Positions 1 through 14,327 of a stretch of DNA of 64,000 bases are shown here, piece after piece (the stretch's first letter is position 1; every line of letters begins with the position of its first letter). This stretch comes from Rotaria macrura (Eukaryota > Rotifera > Eurotatoria > Philodinida > Philodinidae), in contig OENT01000854.1 of the NCBI GenBank assembly GCA_900239685.1, positions 1 through 64,000 of the forward strand. Direction: 5' to 3'. The notes beneath the pieces were generated by a model. The model did no database searches and was not told where the DNA came from. It was given only the letters and a program-made list of their open reading frames with translations. The position numbers and the translations under genes are program-made.

Positions 1-3000
1 GAGCTTCTTGTCGATTGGGATAAAAGAAATCGATATTTTTCAAATCGATGTGACCATCGAAATTTTTCTGCAAGAAAATTGAATGAGAAAAGGATGACCA
101 TGTTGGATAATTATCCTTTTACCATTTCTATTCCATCAGTGGAAGCATTGTCAATAAGTGGTATGCGTTCAAATAACATGAGAATTTTTTTTGACGATGA
201 CTAAATGTTCAGTACAAGATAATTTTTATGACTTGTATTCAAACCTACAATAGCTTTTGAATAATCCGGTGACAATGATGCAGTTTGACCAACCTGAATA
301 AAAATAAAACAGCAATTCATATTTAAACATTGCTACGCATAACTTACGGCCATCGCTCCAAAAAGAATACAATTGAGCACACTAAATTAATGATAAAAGG
401 AAAGTACTGAATAACTTCGTGAATGATATAACAGACTCACAGCATAATATTTTCAAAACTACAAAAGAAAAACTCCAGTTAAATATTATTCGAAATTTAG
501 AATCGTAACATACGTCATCGCTCCCTTTTCAACTCTCCACGCACCAAAGGAGAATAGAGCCGCTTGTGCGAAAAACATAATCTTTTAAAAATAGAAAACA
601 GAAGGATGAGATTTGAATTTTTTAGAAAGAATTGTCTTACCGATGCACTGAAACTGAATAGAAAACCATATACATGTGCTCGTTTTAAACTATTCCTTAA
701 AAAGCAAATGAATAAAAATTATAGTAAGTTTTTCAACGCTGCCTATTTTGTAAACGTACTTGAAAGGTAAATCAAGTAATTTAGAATATTCATCACCAAA
801 GTGTTTTTCTTTTGTTAACTGTGCCACCGTTCTAATACTTGATATAGCTTCAACAGCAATCTAAGATAGGAATAGTTATCGAATATGGTGAAAACCTTGT
901 CATACAGACGTCTCTCATTTTTGTTGATTCTGTGTCACTGGACGGGCATGAGAATAGCTTACGCGCAAACTAATTTCTTCTCTGCAAGAAATCTTAAATT
1001 TTTTTTCTATGACACCAATTTGAAGACATATCATTAGAGCTTCTCAAAAAGTTCAAGAAATAGATAAAAAAGATTATTTCAATCGGTTCTCAATTTCGAT
1101 TTAAATCAAAATTAGTTCGAAATTATACACTATTTATTACTTTTGCTCCACTTAGCACGATTCATGATCAACACATCAATACATGGAAACGCACTTTGTC
1201 AAACAATGCTAAAGATAACAAAACTTACTTTTATACACGTGACCAATTCTCAATCGGAATTCCTCATTTTTAAAGTAGTGTGAAAGTTTACGAATCAAGA
1301 AAACTGTTTTTTTTTCTGTACAGCTTTCATTACTCGAAAATTCACTGCTTTGATATGTACATATCAGTTAAAGAAATTTCACGAAATCTACCAGGAAAAT
1401 TAGAAAGGTTGCTCTAGTCAATTCATTAATGTACTGTTCTCTTCAATACTCAACGTTTAGACGAAATCTGATTTTGCTAATGACTATTGAGATAAGATTA
1501 TTGATATTGATCATTTTTATAATCGTCTAATTCGAATAGATATAACGAAACAGTGAGATATGTAAGAATTTTGCTGAATACGGCACATATTATCCATAAT
1601 ACGATAGAATTAAGTCAATACTGGTTCATTAGAATATGAAAAGTGTTCAGAGTGTGGACTTCTTATGTATTCATAGATCATCAATTTTAAGCAATTAGCT
1701 TGTGTATGAGGAAGTTTTTTTTAAATATGCAAGTATTGCTATTCTCACCGCTAGTTCTAACAAGCTATGACTTAGTAAACAAAAACTTTGAGTGAATGCT
1801 TTTGTTTCTATCGAAAATGTTCTGCGAAAGTTTATGTCGATTCTCAGGTTTTCGTCCGTACAAACCTTGCCAGCATCTTCTAGTGCTTTCTTATCCTATA
1901 AAATAAATAACAGATACGTTTCTTATTCGAAGTCGTATCGAACATACGTTATCTGCGAATCCTGTTAATAAATATGTTTGTAAAAATCCAGCAATAATCA
2001 TAAATGGTACGAAAGCTAACATAAGTAAAGTTAACGACCAACCGTAGATAAAAGCCAAGACCATGCCAACACCGAGATTTGATATATTTTGTAGCATCGT
2101 GCCGATTCGAACACCACTAGCCTATGAAATGGGAACAATACGATTCTTGCTCGTCAAAACAGAAAATAGCTTACTCCTTGAACATCAGATGCTTCAGTGG
2201 CGAGACGTGTACATAAAGCGCCAGTGTTATTTTCTGGTCGATCGAAATAAGCTATATCTTGTCGAAGTAAAGTTCGAAAGATTTTTGCACGAAGACGTTC
2301 TGTTAATGCTTCACCAGATATAGCGAAGAGAAAACTCTAGAACATGATAAATCAAGCTAAGTTCTTCATCATGTTTGGTTCAATGAAATGAAACGAGCTT
2401 TGCGAAGCACTAAAATATTTCTATGCTTCATAATTTTGTGAATTTTAAAGAGAGAAAGAGTAAGGTTTGTGGGAAAAAAGCCGTCCAACAATTTTAAAAC
2501 TATTGAATCCATTCAGATGAGAAGAATCTAATATTTACTTGTAAAAACATTGTGAAAAGCATGACAACACCAAGACCAATAAAGATTAAAACGTACATCA
2601 ATATTTGACGTTCTTGAGCAGCTGGGTCACAATTTTGAAACACCTTAATGATTGAATGGGGAGAAGACCATGAAAGTCAAGTTTTCAACATCGAGCAAAA
2701 TAACTTACAGCGATAACTTTACTTAAAATGACCCCGAATGCTGGTTGAACACCTGATAAAGAAAAACAGGCATTATCTAAAGCCGCGAAAAGTATTGAAG
2801 ATCAGCAATCGTACCTCCATTACAAATGCATGCAAGACAAGCAAATACAATCAATTTGAGTTCTGGTCGATTCATCCCAAGTACTGTGAAAAATGGTGAC
2901 GGTCCAGTATACTAAATTTAGAGTTATGTTGTCATTGATTTATTTATATTTTAATATTTGTCGTTTTTTCTTCAATCCGATACCAGTTTCATGATTATAA

Positions 3001-6000
3001 AAAGCGTGCAGTATATGAATATAAGATACAATAGTTGAAAATTTACTAAATACTTAATTGAATAGTCAACTGGTGCAAGTAAATGTGCAGTTATTGTTCG
3101 AGAGAAAAAAAACAAAAAAATGTATTTTTTTATTAGTGTCTAATAGCGATTATCACTCTTGAATATATAACATTCGTTTCTACTTTAATTACACATATTC
3201 TAATATCTTTGACTGCATCAGTCAAACCGTAGCATATGTAATTTATCATTCTTCAAGAATTACTATGAAACAATTTACCTCGGTTTCTTCATCAGCTTGA
3301 GTGGGTTTGTCACTTATTTCTACTTTTTCAGCAGACAAATCGGTTTCATGTCGACGATGATCACTTAATGATCGTGCTCGATTATACACATGGTTCGCTA
3401 AACAAGAAAGACATTTGTATTAAATTTTTCTGTTTTTTTCGGAACTGTATCCGAAAGACGTATTGAAGTACAAAGGTAGAAATATGAACGCAGCATGTTC
3501 CTATGCTATCATCGGTTAAGTCAAAAATGCTGAATATTAATTACACACAATAGCACACACCGTGCACGACATATTTTGTTGTTTTACGATTGAAACGTAT
3601 GTATCTACTACGAACATTTACAATACTTCTGTGCATGAGTTCATTATTTCTGGCATTTGTAAATCACATGAAGTAAATATACTGATAAGAAACATCTCAA
3701 AATATACAGAACACAGCAATAATTTTAGAATTGCTCGTATTACAGATACTGTATTGCACATATTTTTATTCAACCACGATTAAGTAAACGCTTAGTATTC
3801 GATAGGCTCAAAGACCATGATGATTCTTACGATTTTGATCGACATGAATTAAAAAATGACCAATCAGCTTTTGAATCTTTGAAAAAGAAATCAATTTCTG
3901 CCAATGATAAATATTATTCACATAATAATGCACCATTGATTTATAAGAGATTTATTCATGTTTTGTTTTTAACTAGATTTATCAATTCTGAGTAAATTGG
4001 TAAAATTCTATTCGTTTTATTTTCTAGTATCGAATGCAGCCTTCAGAGAAAGTAGGCTTTGTCTTATCTGTAATCAGACTTTTTTGCTCATTTTTCGCAA
4101 ACAGTATATATGCATGTATTTTTTTCATACCTTCTACTTCATCATCTTCGTCGTCTTCGCTTTTCTTTTCTTCCTTCTTTTGCATACGTAAATTTTGTGC
4201 TTCAACAAGACCATAGTAAACGCCGCGTGCATTCATCAATGTTTCATGGTTTCCTAAAAACATTCGTTTACATACATACGTGTCTATCAACTCTACTTCT
4301 GCATTTACCTTCTTCAATCACAGATCCTTTATCAAGAACAATAATTTTCGATGCATCCACAATAGTTGATAGACGATGTGCAATGACTATTGTTGTACGT
4401 CCTTTCGACACACGATCCAGAGCATCTTGTACGACGCGTTCACTTTCTCTGTCGAGAGCACTCTAGACACAAGAATCGAATGGGTCAATATTTTAGTCAA
4501 TCGGGTTCATCGTTGTTCGATTTCTGCTTACTGTTGCTTCGTCGAGTAAAAGAATACGAGGATCACGAATGAGTGCCCGAGCGATAGCTTTAGAAAATTA
4601 GCGAGAAAACAAATCGATCATCTATCTTCTCTTCAACAAACTTCATACCTATTCTTTGTTTTTGTCCCTAGAAAATAAAAAAATTGCACGATTGAGAAAT
4701 ATAGAACTTTGTGGGAAAAAAAACTAGGAAAATTTTGTGTCATACTCCGCTCAATTGTGCGCCGCGTTCACCAACNAGTGTATCGTACCTATTGGGCAAG
4801 TTCATAATGAAATCATGTGCGTTGGCCATTTTCGCTGCATTTTCAATTTCTTCTTGTGTTGCATTCATTCGTCCGAAAAGAATATTTTCTTTGATCGTAT
4901 TTTGAAATAGAATCGGTTCTTGTGATACAACACCGATATGTTGCCGAAGCCAGGAGAGATTATATTCATTAACTTGAACACCATCGATTTCAACGGAACC
5001 CTCGATGGGATCGTAGAATCTTTGTAGTAATTGCATACATGTGCTCTAGAATACATTGATGTTTGTGATTGACTGTGGTTGAAAATGAGATGTTGAATCG
5101 AGATATATTTACTTTTCCGCAACCAGACGAGCCGACAAGTGCTGTTGTCTGACCACGTAGAGCCGTAAAGGAAAGTCGATTGAGAACAGGAACGTCCATT
5201 CGAGATGGATAGGCAAACTGAACATTGGAGAATTCCACTTCACCGTTCACATCATCTTTCTGAATGCCACTTGGGTCATCTACGGTAATTACGGACGGCT
5301 AAAAATGCAGGTGATGTTTTTATTTGAAATTACTAATTGAGTTGTTTTTACTGTATCGATGATTTGCCACAATGTAAATGCTGCACCTCGAGCTTGGGCT
5401 ACTGATTGAAGGTGAGGGGCAGCTTGACCAAGACTAAATACTGCTGTAATGATTGAGAAAAAGACCTGTGAAATAAGCGTTCGAATTTAAAAAAAATAAC
5501 AAATCATTTCATAAATATGTCAATTTTACAATTAGAATACCACCAATTGAGAATTTTTCATCACGTACAAGTTTAGCTCCATACCAGAATCCCTAATGAT
5601 AGAAGAAATATTTCAAGATATGAACCTCAAAGTGTCATACTAGAGCATAAACACAAAATATCAGGAACCAAATGGTACCCATCAATATTCCATTTAATCC
5701 CCCTTTACGAACACCACTAGTTTTTGCTGATGCCAAATGTTTTTCGTATCTATCAAAATAAAAGAATTTTCAAAATAAACATACAGTAGTAAAAAAATCT
5801 GTTCAAGGTTTCTCGCCTATTAGCTGATTAGTAAGATAAAATATTCGATGATAATGCTATGGCATGAACAAGTTGTTTATTACATAGACAAAAATTAAGT
5901 GATACTGAATAATTTTTAATATGAAAAAATAAGTTCTTCTATGTACATGAAACACTAGATTGTTTTTAATATAGGCACAATGAAAAGTACACGCTTATAT

Positions 6001-8469
6001 AAAAAACAACTGCCGAATAGTTTCATGAAATTGAAATCTAGTAAATTCATTTTGCCTAAACAAGTCATCTCTCAACAGATGTTTAGGCAGGTGAAATTCA
6101 CTCTGTTGGACCGAAATTTAACGGTATGTCTCATCATCCTGTCATGTAATAAGTTATCGATTATGCTGAATTGTAAGTGAAATAAGTTGAACGTTCGTGT
6201 GAATTTTAATTGTTATTGATCGAACATAAAAATTCCATTAGACTAAAGAATTAGGATTTTAGTCAAATATTCTATTGTTATATAATAAACTAAGAATTGT
6301 CCATGCTTTTCAGAAAACAGATGTTCACAAAACATTTTTCAGAAAGTATTTTCAACAAGCTTTCAAATTGTACGTCCGTTGAATAATACACGAATAGTCT
6401 GCAAGATCTCGATAAGACCATAATATACACTCTTTGAACTCTTCACAAGTTAAGTGCAAAGATCTATTTAATTCTTCTCTTCTGTGAAAGCTGAATATTT
6501 GCTTTCGTCAAAGTAACAATCAACAACAGCAACAGCCCATTACATATACATGCTTTAAGCAATCATAAATAATCACTCAAAAAATAGTCATAAAACTTAA
6601 TCTCTATTACGCTTTTTACTGAAATGGGACGATACACATGCGCACTATCGACGAAGGTGACTCTGAAAAAATAACTTTAGATCTAGTCCCTAAATATTCT
6701 GTTCGTCCTCTCAGAGAAACCATTCTGTAGCATTCGTCTCTCTATCTATGATTACTTGCCTTTTCGACTCATAGGCTCCTCCATTGTATGAAAAAACGGT
6801 TCGTATACTACTGAAAACTTCTTCAGCGATAGCTCCAGCTTTTGCATATGCTTTCAATTCCTGTGAGGTCATTGTTGCCGTTGTCTATAAAAAAGATAAG
6901 CCAGTGTTCAATCAAAAAAAAATGACTTGTTTCTCTCTAGTCCATTTACTTTTGTGAAGATAACGGCACTAAAAAATAGCAATGGGCTAACCGATAGTAT
7001 AACCAAAGTTAATTTCCAGCCACGAACGAGTCTAAATTGAAAAATATAAATTCATATGAAAATAGATTGGATCAATTTAGCGCACCCAAGTACAAGGCCA
7101 GTAATAAAAGTAGAAAAAAATTGTACTGCTGAACCGACTTTATCGCCTATACCATCGTGCACTTTATTGACATCATCTGCTAATCGAGTATTAAGTTGAC
7201 CAGTTTTATTTTTATCGAAATAAGCTATTTCTTTATTAAGTATCGAACGAAATAGAGTTTCGCGAAGTCGACGTGTTTGCCGTTCGCACGAAATAGACCA
7301 AAATGAGACTTGAAAATATCCCACTGCAATAGTTGCACATCCCATAACTAAAATAATGGAAAAGAAAATCAATAGGAAAACGAAATTGCGAATCAAATCT
7401 GTTTGAAAATAAATGATTAACGAAAAGATAAGTAATGCTTTTTTTCCTTTATTAATGGATATTGTGAATGATTATAAGGTGTTCAGTGATATTGGTTAGA
7501 TTTTAAACGTGTACATAAAAAGGTGGAATGACTCGATACATACCTGAGAGTCTAGAAATGAAAATCATTAAAAACAATTATAGATTCACAATAATGCGCA
7601 TTATGGTAAAATCAAATGTATGACTCGTGTTTTACTGAATCGTATTTTTGCCTGTTGCCTCCAAAAAAAAACGACAGACTTACTAGTAAGCCATATCGAT
7701 TGTTGACGAATATTTCCTAGAAAATCAATCTTTGGCAGAGTAAAGTTCGAACCTGTGAGATTACATTTCCTAGATAAATAACATTCAAAATTAAAATAGA
7801 AGAAACAATTTAGAATCATACACGATCTCAGTAAAAAAGTTTTCAGGAGTAAGGTCAACACCTCCACAAAATGCATCAAACTGTAACAGGTCTTCTGTGC
7901 AAAGATCAAACGTGCGGCCAGTAAATATATCAGTTAAATTGCCGAATACAAGCAACACTAGAAACGTATGAATCCTATCATTTTTTTGATCTACGACTAA
8001 GAACGTACTGAGTGGAAATGCAGCGCCATGTGCCAATGCTAAAACAAAATGAATATTGACAATAATAAAAATGATCTATCTGGCAGACTACTACCAGCGA
8101 CAACGCCAATAATCATATAAAGAGTGTCCATTGAAGATGCAAAACGAAACTATAATTATTCTTTCTAAAATTTTCTTCTCCGTAATTAAAAAGATCACAT
8201 ACAAGATTTAAAAAGCTGACAAGCTCTGCAGGTCCTTGTTTTTCGCCTTTTTCCTCTTTGCTTTTCTTAAAAATCTCTCTCAATTGAGACCTGAATTCAA
8301 AGTAAAGTTATGAATGAAATAAATAATAGATGTCACATGAAGCTTACCAAAGCGAAGGTGCTTCTATAAACTCGTCGTCTGGAACTTCTTTTGAAATACC
8401 ATTATCTGATACAATGTCATGATCAGGATGTACCTTTTGATTATGAAGTTCGTATGAATTGCGCCGCAT
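1..8469 (-). CDS. ABCB / P-glycoprotein-type full ABC transporter (3' end beyond window)
   Basis: Thirty-one coding exons read from ATG 8469 to the left edge give about 1130 residues, all phases consistent. Order: short charged N-terminus, first membrane domain (exons 8203-8290 to 5352-5465), first nucleotide-binding domain (5113-5298, 4746-5045, 4649-4667, 4532-4587, 4309-4462, 4131-4253), acidic linker (3279-3397), second membrane domain (2911 to about 249), and the first strand of the second ATPase domain (1-67). Visible motifs are Walker A GSSGCGK-ST split by an intron, Q-loop VVSQEP, signature LSGGQ, Walker [13 protein letters not shown], and H-loop IAHRLST. The family exports lipophilic compounds at the plasma membrane using ATP. 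About 230 residues are expected to the left. Oddities are a 19 nt microexon, a GC-AG intron and an N at 4776. Full-transporter ABCB identity is firm; orthology to a particular vertebrate ABCB is not claimed. Confidence 0.95.
4649..4667 (-). other. 19 nt microexon in the ABC signature region
   Basis: It encodes GQKQRI plus one base and sits between exons ending LSG (4746) and starting AIARAL (4587). It has a ctag acceptor and a gtatga donor. It restores the invariant LSGGQKQRIAIARAL run, so it is required for a functional signature loop. Confidence 0.85.
5750..6759 (-). other. GC-AG intron of the ABCB gene, 1010 bp
   Basis: The upstream exon (6760-6884) ends AAAAG followed by GCAAGT, and the downstream exon (5641-5749) begins ATACGAAAAAC. 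Only the GC donor keeps the frame and gives ESKRYEKHL, matching the ABCB family at this point. The nearby GT (gtaatc), four bases further on, breaks the frame. No coding sequence or repeat was recognised inside the intron. Confidence 0.75.
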
Positions 8470-11400
8470 TGTTTTTTGATGGTCTGAAGTAAAATTAACA
8501 AAAGCAATAAGCGTCTTCAAAAGAAAAATGAATAGATGTTTTAGTGGTGATGAATGATATATATTGAGTAAATGACTAAAAAAGGAGAAGAGAAAAAACA
8601 ACATGCAGAACAAATGTTATTACATTTTCTTACTCTTACCAATGACTCATTTATCATTTTGTTTCTCTCTGTATCACCGTTGATCTCTAGAGTGAGAATA
8701 AGAATAAGGATATTAAAACTACAGTCTTTTTCTTTGCTTTTTCTCTTCCAAAAAAGGTAATTCAAGGTAGTATTTATCTAACGTGTCGAACTCACCCTGA
8801 TATCTTTATATATGTTTTTTACTAGTGCATTTTTTTCTTTGATTACATCAATTTCATCATCAGCCAAAAACGAGCATGTCATAATGTCAATAATGCTGCC
8901 GTTAGTTCGATGTGAGATATCATGGTACTAGTGACAATAAAATAGTTCTCGTTTGACATATTTAACAAGTATAAAACGCAAGGGAAATAAGTAGAGAAAG
9001 GAATAACGATAACAGATGCTTTTGATGTTCCTTCTCCTTGATACAGTCACATACAAAACAACAAAACAAGAATGTTAAAAACTTATCACTTATTACAACA
9101 CTAAACCAAATGTTTGATAGCAGCTCATTCTCTAGTGACTATTCAAATAGAAGAACTCACTGTAGATCTTATTTAAGGCGCGTAAAAGCAAAATAAAAAC
9201 AGATCAAAGGAAATGAACGAATGATTGATAGTTAGAGTATCTATTCAACATACGCATAACAAAAGAAATCAGAATCCACAAAGTTCAGTTCATCTATTTA
9301 AATTGATTGCACATACTACAAGAATTATTAAAAAATTTCTCAATAGAGTGTTAAATCGATGAGATTCATCTATATCGATGAATGAATTCTAATAGATGAT
9401 TGAATTTTTCAGAAAGATCGGCTCGATTTCAAAACTGACAGATCAGTCTTGCTTGAGATTGATCGATACGATAATTGTTCAAACTTCAGTAGAATCTAGA
9501 AAGCAACAGTCAATCACTGTATCTGAGTTCCTCACTGTTCACATTATTTGAAAACATATATGCACTAGAGCATCTAGGTACGTTGCTGAAATATGCTCGA
9601 TGTTTCTATTTTCGTGACCTTGAATGGAGCTTCATACGCAAATATAAAAGTTTTATTTTTGCTTTCTCTATTCTCGTATTTGTAACCTTTTCTGTCAAAT
9701 GAAGCTATGTTATTTTGAAATTCATGTTTTCTTTGTTAAAAGATAAGTCTATCTGAAATACAAAAAATACTATACATGGTCATTGTTGGTGACTCATACT
9801 CATGACATGACATTGTAGGATTGTATTGATTTTGAGTTTTAACATTTCTATCTACTCATGGATAAAAGTGTAGTCTGTGAAATTGTTGTGCTACGCATCT
9901 ATGATTTTAATCTGCTATCAATGAAAAATTACATTGACTTTTTTTCTCGGCACAGACGGTCCCGTGAGAAAATATTGATTTTTGCTGACTTCCAACAAAA
10001 TTCTCACGCTTTTCTTCCAGATCCGTTTATGAGTGGCTTACGCCTTTCATTACAGCCCGATTACAGGTTAAGAAAAACATTTTCTTTTTTTTTCCCATTT
10101 ATGCTATTACAATTTGACAGATATAAATTAGGCCACAATGATGTATCTTACCAGGAACTAAAGCAATGATATAACTATAATTTCTTCATCCGAATCGTTC
10201 AGTTTTCAAGAGATTTTTAAAAGTTTTTATTGATTCCTTCACATGCCTGACTATATATGGTTAGAGATTAAAAAGATACTGCCCATTTTGAAATATCATT
10301 TTCGTTGTCAAAGAAAAAAAATTATACGGAATTGAATTTAAGTCTAAAAAGCATGAGTACCAATCAAATATTCATTTGAGAAATCGGATTTCATATCGAT
10401 TGCTAGACATCTCGAGAATCAAAGAGGGGAGAAGAGTTAGAGAACAACCAAAGTTAAAGTGTAGATAAACTACAAGAGTCATATTATTGACACTTAAATA
10501 TTGATTCTAAATATATGTCGAAATAAATCTCGATTTATTAATAAAAACAGTAGAGGCACAATCAAGCTAGGTACTATCAGTGGGACTTTAATTCCCTATA
10601 AATAGTCACAAGAAAAGTTACCTCTATTTGCGCTGATAATAACAACAGCGCTCTTTTATTCTATGCAACTATATCATTCTTCAAATATTATATTATTACT
10701 AAAATTGTAAGAAGATCTCTTTCCTTTTCATGAGTACTGATGAATAATTAGTTTTTGAACAATCTTCAACAGCAAGAAAATAGTGAACTACAGTTTTTAT
10801 CGTGAACAGCAGGCGATGAACACTTGTCGACTCGTATTTTACAGATGTTTCTAATATGATTTCTGTAGCTTTTTCGATTCTATCATGTAGCAGTCGTAAA
10901 AAGACTTGTTTTGGAAAAGTCACTAGAAAATAGTATTAGAGGATAGATTAAAATATCTATCATTTCAGACTAATTAAATTTAAACATTTGAGTCTTGCGC
11001 AATTTAGTGAATTTTCTTTGATTAGTAGTTTGAATGTACAGCTGATGATTGAAAATTCATTGTCAATAACTTACGAAATATGGATTCACTCTAATCAAAA
11101 TCAATTGCAACCCTTGTGAAAAAAAAATTCAGAAAGATCTATGCCGTGCGATTCAATACGTCTGTGTTTCTTTTCTTTTTGAACGATAAAAAGTAGTCTT
11201 CTATCTCGTTGTTACGAAAATTTATGAAAAAACTCAACTTTTTAGTAATGAGTGTTAGTGTCAACGCCACGCAGTAGAACGAAAACAATCTTATCAAACT
11301 TTCATCATTTTGATTTGACTTGAAGGATGATGTAATAGTAAAAAGACGCTGTCAGCGTTATCTTTACTGAATTCAAAATGTGCCATTCAATTTAGTTGTG

Positions 11401-14327
11401 ACAATGAGTCATAGAAAATCGTGTTCTTTAATTTATATCTTCATACGTTTGTTACCAATTTTTCTAGTCGACTGACTGCACGACGTGTAGGAGCCAACTT
11501 ATTATTTTCTCATAGGCTGGTTCCTATGATAAATTCTTCTTCTAGCTAAACGTGACCGAAATTCATTATGATGTTTTCTATGAAAGTGGAAGATTCTGAC
11601 ACAGTAAATGTCATACAGAGTCGATTTCCATAAAAAAATAAGTACATTACCAAACCTTTTAAAATAGTCACAGGAGCTACAGAACCTAAGATGGTTCTTT
11701 CGGTGGGGTACATGGATCCATAATTTGCTACGAAATCATTGTATGGCTCGTGAAACGAAAATAGGTTCGGTATCAAAAAGATGGAACCACTCAAGTTCGA
11801 GACAAAATCGTAAAGGATTTGTCTTGAATCTGGATTGCTTCGTATTTTGATACCCGACATCTGTTCGTTCGAGTCATCTTAAAAAGGTTTCGGAACAAAG
11901 GTTCCACCCTGTGTACCTCAGTAAGGAACCATTTTAGGTTTCATCGTTTCTGGCGAATTTTAAAATGGTGGGCAATGTAACTAGTTCTTTTTACAGTGTG
12001 CTCACAAAATAGAGCGTTGGTTTTAATGTTAGTGAATTAGAAAAGGAATTTTTTTTCAACTATTAATAAGGAATTAAAGAACCACGGGCACTAATTTTTT
12101 TTTGACTTGAATGCTTCAAAATAATGGATGATCTCAAAATATGGTAAATTTTGGAGACGAATGAAAGCATGTTACACAGACTCAAATTACCGGGTGTATA
12201 GGCGACCATATCTTAATTATTAGACAAATGATAGGCTGAGTTATATTTTTTTCGAGATGCCTCTTGTATCACTGGTCACACATATCCTAAATCAATGGAT
12301 GAAAAATAGTCATCCAAAATGATTACAAATTATCTTGTTTATGAAAATTCGATCTATCTTAAAATCCAGCAGACTTCATAGACATATGTATTGGTTCTCT
12401 ACGTGAATTTTATCTTGAACATGTTCAAATTTAACTACAAAAAACCTTTAAAAAGACACGAAAAATCTGTAATAAAATATGTTCAGTTAAATTTTGTCTA
12501 ATCAACATATAAACAATATTAAGCACCGCTTAGATAGGAACAAAGCATGAAAACGTTTCACTTACTTTAATGGATATGACCTTCAGCTAATCGAGATGAC
12601 TATGGATGCTATAACTTATTGTTGCTCATTTCGTTCCAGATTCTGTATGACACACATTTCCCTGTGTCGTAACAAAGCATTTTCTGGTAACTACTACTGA
12701 CAACTACATTCAAGTATGATCGGAATAGAAGGGTTCCATGGAATGTGTTTCGTGACGTCATATTTCTAAGGAAAACCAACAATACATGAGAGTGATCCAA
12801 TAGTATTCCATCAAAAATACAGATGAATTGTCAATAAATTCCTTCGTACTATACACATCTAGCATATGCGCCTAAGTTTATTTGATGAAAGCCTATTTGC
12901 TGTACGGTTGGCGAACAATTATTTGAAGAATTCATTCTTTAAAGTTGTATTCTACTTGTTCGGAAATCGCAAAGTTTTCAATGAGATGCTGTAAGGAACA
13001 TGTCATTGATCTGAAGTATTTGAGGTTACACAAGAATACAAAAGAAATGTCTGTGCTTGAGAGTTGGAACAGTGATATTTGTCGTAGCTTTAGATAGAAG
13101 TTTCTTTATTCTTGAATTCAAATCCCATCTTGCAAGTCAATGATTGGCAATCGGTCATCTTGAGTTATTTTCCTAATAAAATTATTTCATAAAATTTCTC
13201 TGTAAATTTAGATACCGTTATAAAAGTGATACCTACTTTGAAATTTTACGACTTAAAAAAAATACTTACAATCTTGAATACAAATCTTTCTCTGAAACAA
13301 CGCAAATTATCAGCTCGTTACATTTGCTGTCAGAATCGAAAGAAACGCATGTAATTAAATTGAAAAAAGAAATAGAAGCTTTTCAAAATGTGCAAATTAG
13401 ATCATATATCCATGAACAGTTCTTCGAATAATTAGAAAAGAAACTTTTTTTATACCTGTAGTGCATCAGTCGTCAAGCTCTCTTCATAATTTGATGTCGG
13501 CAGATTCTCTAGATATTCATGACTTGAAAGGAATCCTCTTATATATTTATGTATAAGTTTAAAATATAACTGTCAGTATGAAAATTCAATTAAATAAATG
13601 TTCTAACTTTCGATATTTATCGGATGTCTATTCTGTCCTGTCATAACCAGTAGTGCTTATTCATTCATTTCAGAGTCATTTTTTTTATTAACATGAAATA
13701 TTTTTGAATATTTGTTCTACAATGTTTCATATCATAAAATGTGTATCCAACAGTTCTGAATCAATTGTAAAATAGACATATTTTTATCATTATACAATCA
13801 AATCGAATGATTATTTTCTCAAATAATTATTGTACTCGACGATCGAGCTCGTCATGAATGTAGCAGAAAGGATAGCGTTTTGATGTTATACAAAAGAAAA
13901 TTTTCTTTTGAATTTTCTGTTCCATCAAGAAAGACTAAAATTACTTCTATTTTTGTCAACTGTCCAATAATAAGCATGTTATTATATTTTTCAAAAGTTA
14001 CAAATACTTTTATGATAATATCAAACGTCGACTGATTTCTTTTACATATTTTTATGATCAACCTAAAAGTGACGTCGACTACCAATGGAATCTTTTTCTG
14101 TGCCATTCAAAGTCGGAAACTTATCAGCGTAGTTAATATTTATTTATCACAGCATAAAATTATAAAATGATTGTTTTAACAAACGAAAAAATCGCATTCT
14201 TCGTTTGATAATCAAATGCAATAAAAAACATGATCTAGACTTGAATAAAAAAGTATGAGATTCTAAAATTAGTTAAAAACTAAAAAGGAGAAAAAGAAAG
14301 AAAAAATTAAGATCTAAATATCTTTTT
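8470..14327. other. Intergenic, 5.9 kb, no gene recognised
   Basis: This lies upstream of ABCB and downstream of PAQR3. A likely acceptor (ttacttcag) lies about 15 nt before the ABCB ATG, so a 5' leader exon may lie further right or be supplied by trans-splicing. Open frames here are short, AT-rich and unlike known proteins. An imperfect inverted repeat lies at 11652-11890. Confidence 0.6.
11652..11890. repeat. Imperfect inverted repeat, about 240 bp
   Basis: The left arm AAACCTTTTAAAATAGTCAC (from 11652) resembles the reverse complement of the right arm, AAACCTTTTTAAGATGACTC (about 11871-11890). The interior is rich in GGTTC/GAACC words and holds a second small inverted match around GGTATCAAAA. 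It could be a small non-autonomous element; no target duplication was recognised. Confidence 0.35.

Noticed and set aside
4024..4466. Overlapping plus-strand frames opposite the ABCB linker and H-loop exons
   Set aside because: They are reverse shadows of well-supported minus-strand exons and have low-complexity Phe/Ser composition.
11546..11860. 104-residue minus-strand open frame in the large intergenic gap
   Set aside because: It lies across the imperfect inverted repeat at 11652-11890, has no recognisable motif or splice context, and is best explained as chance within repeat DNA.
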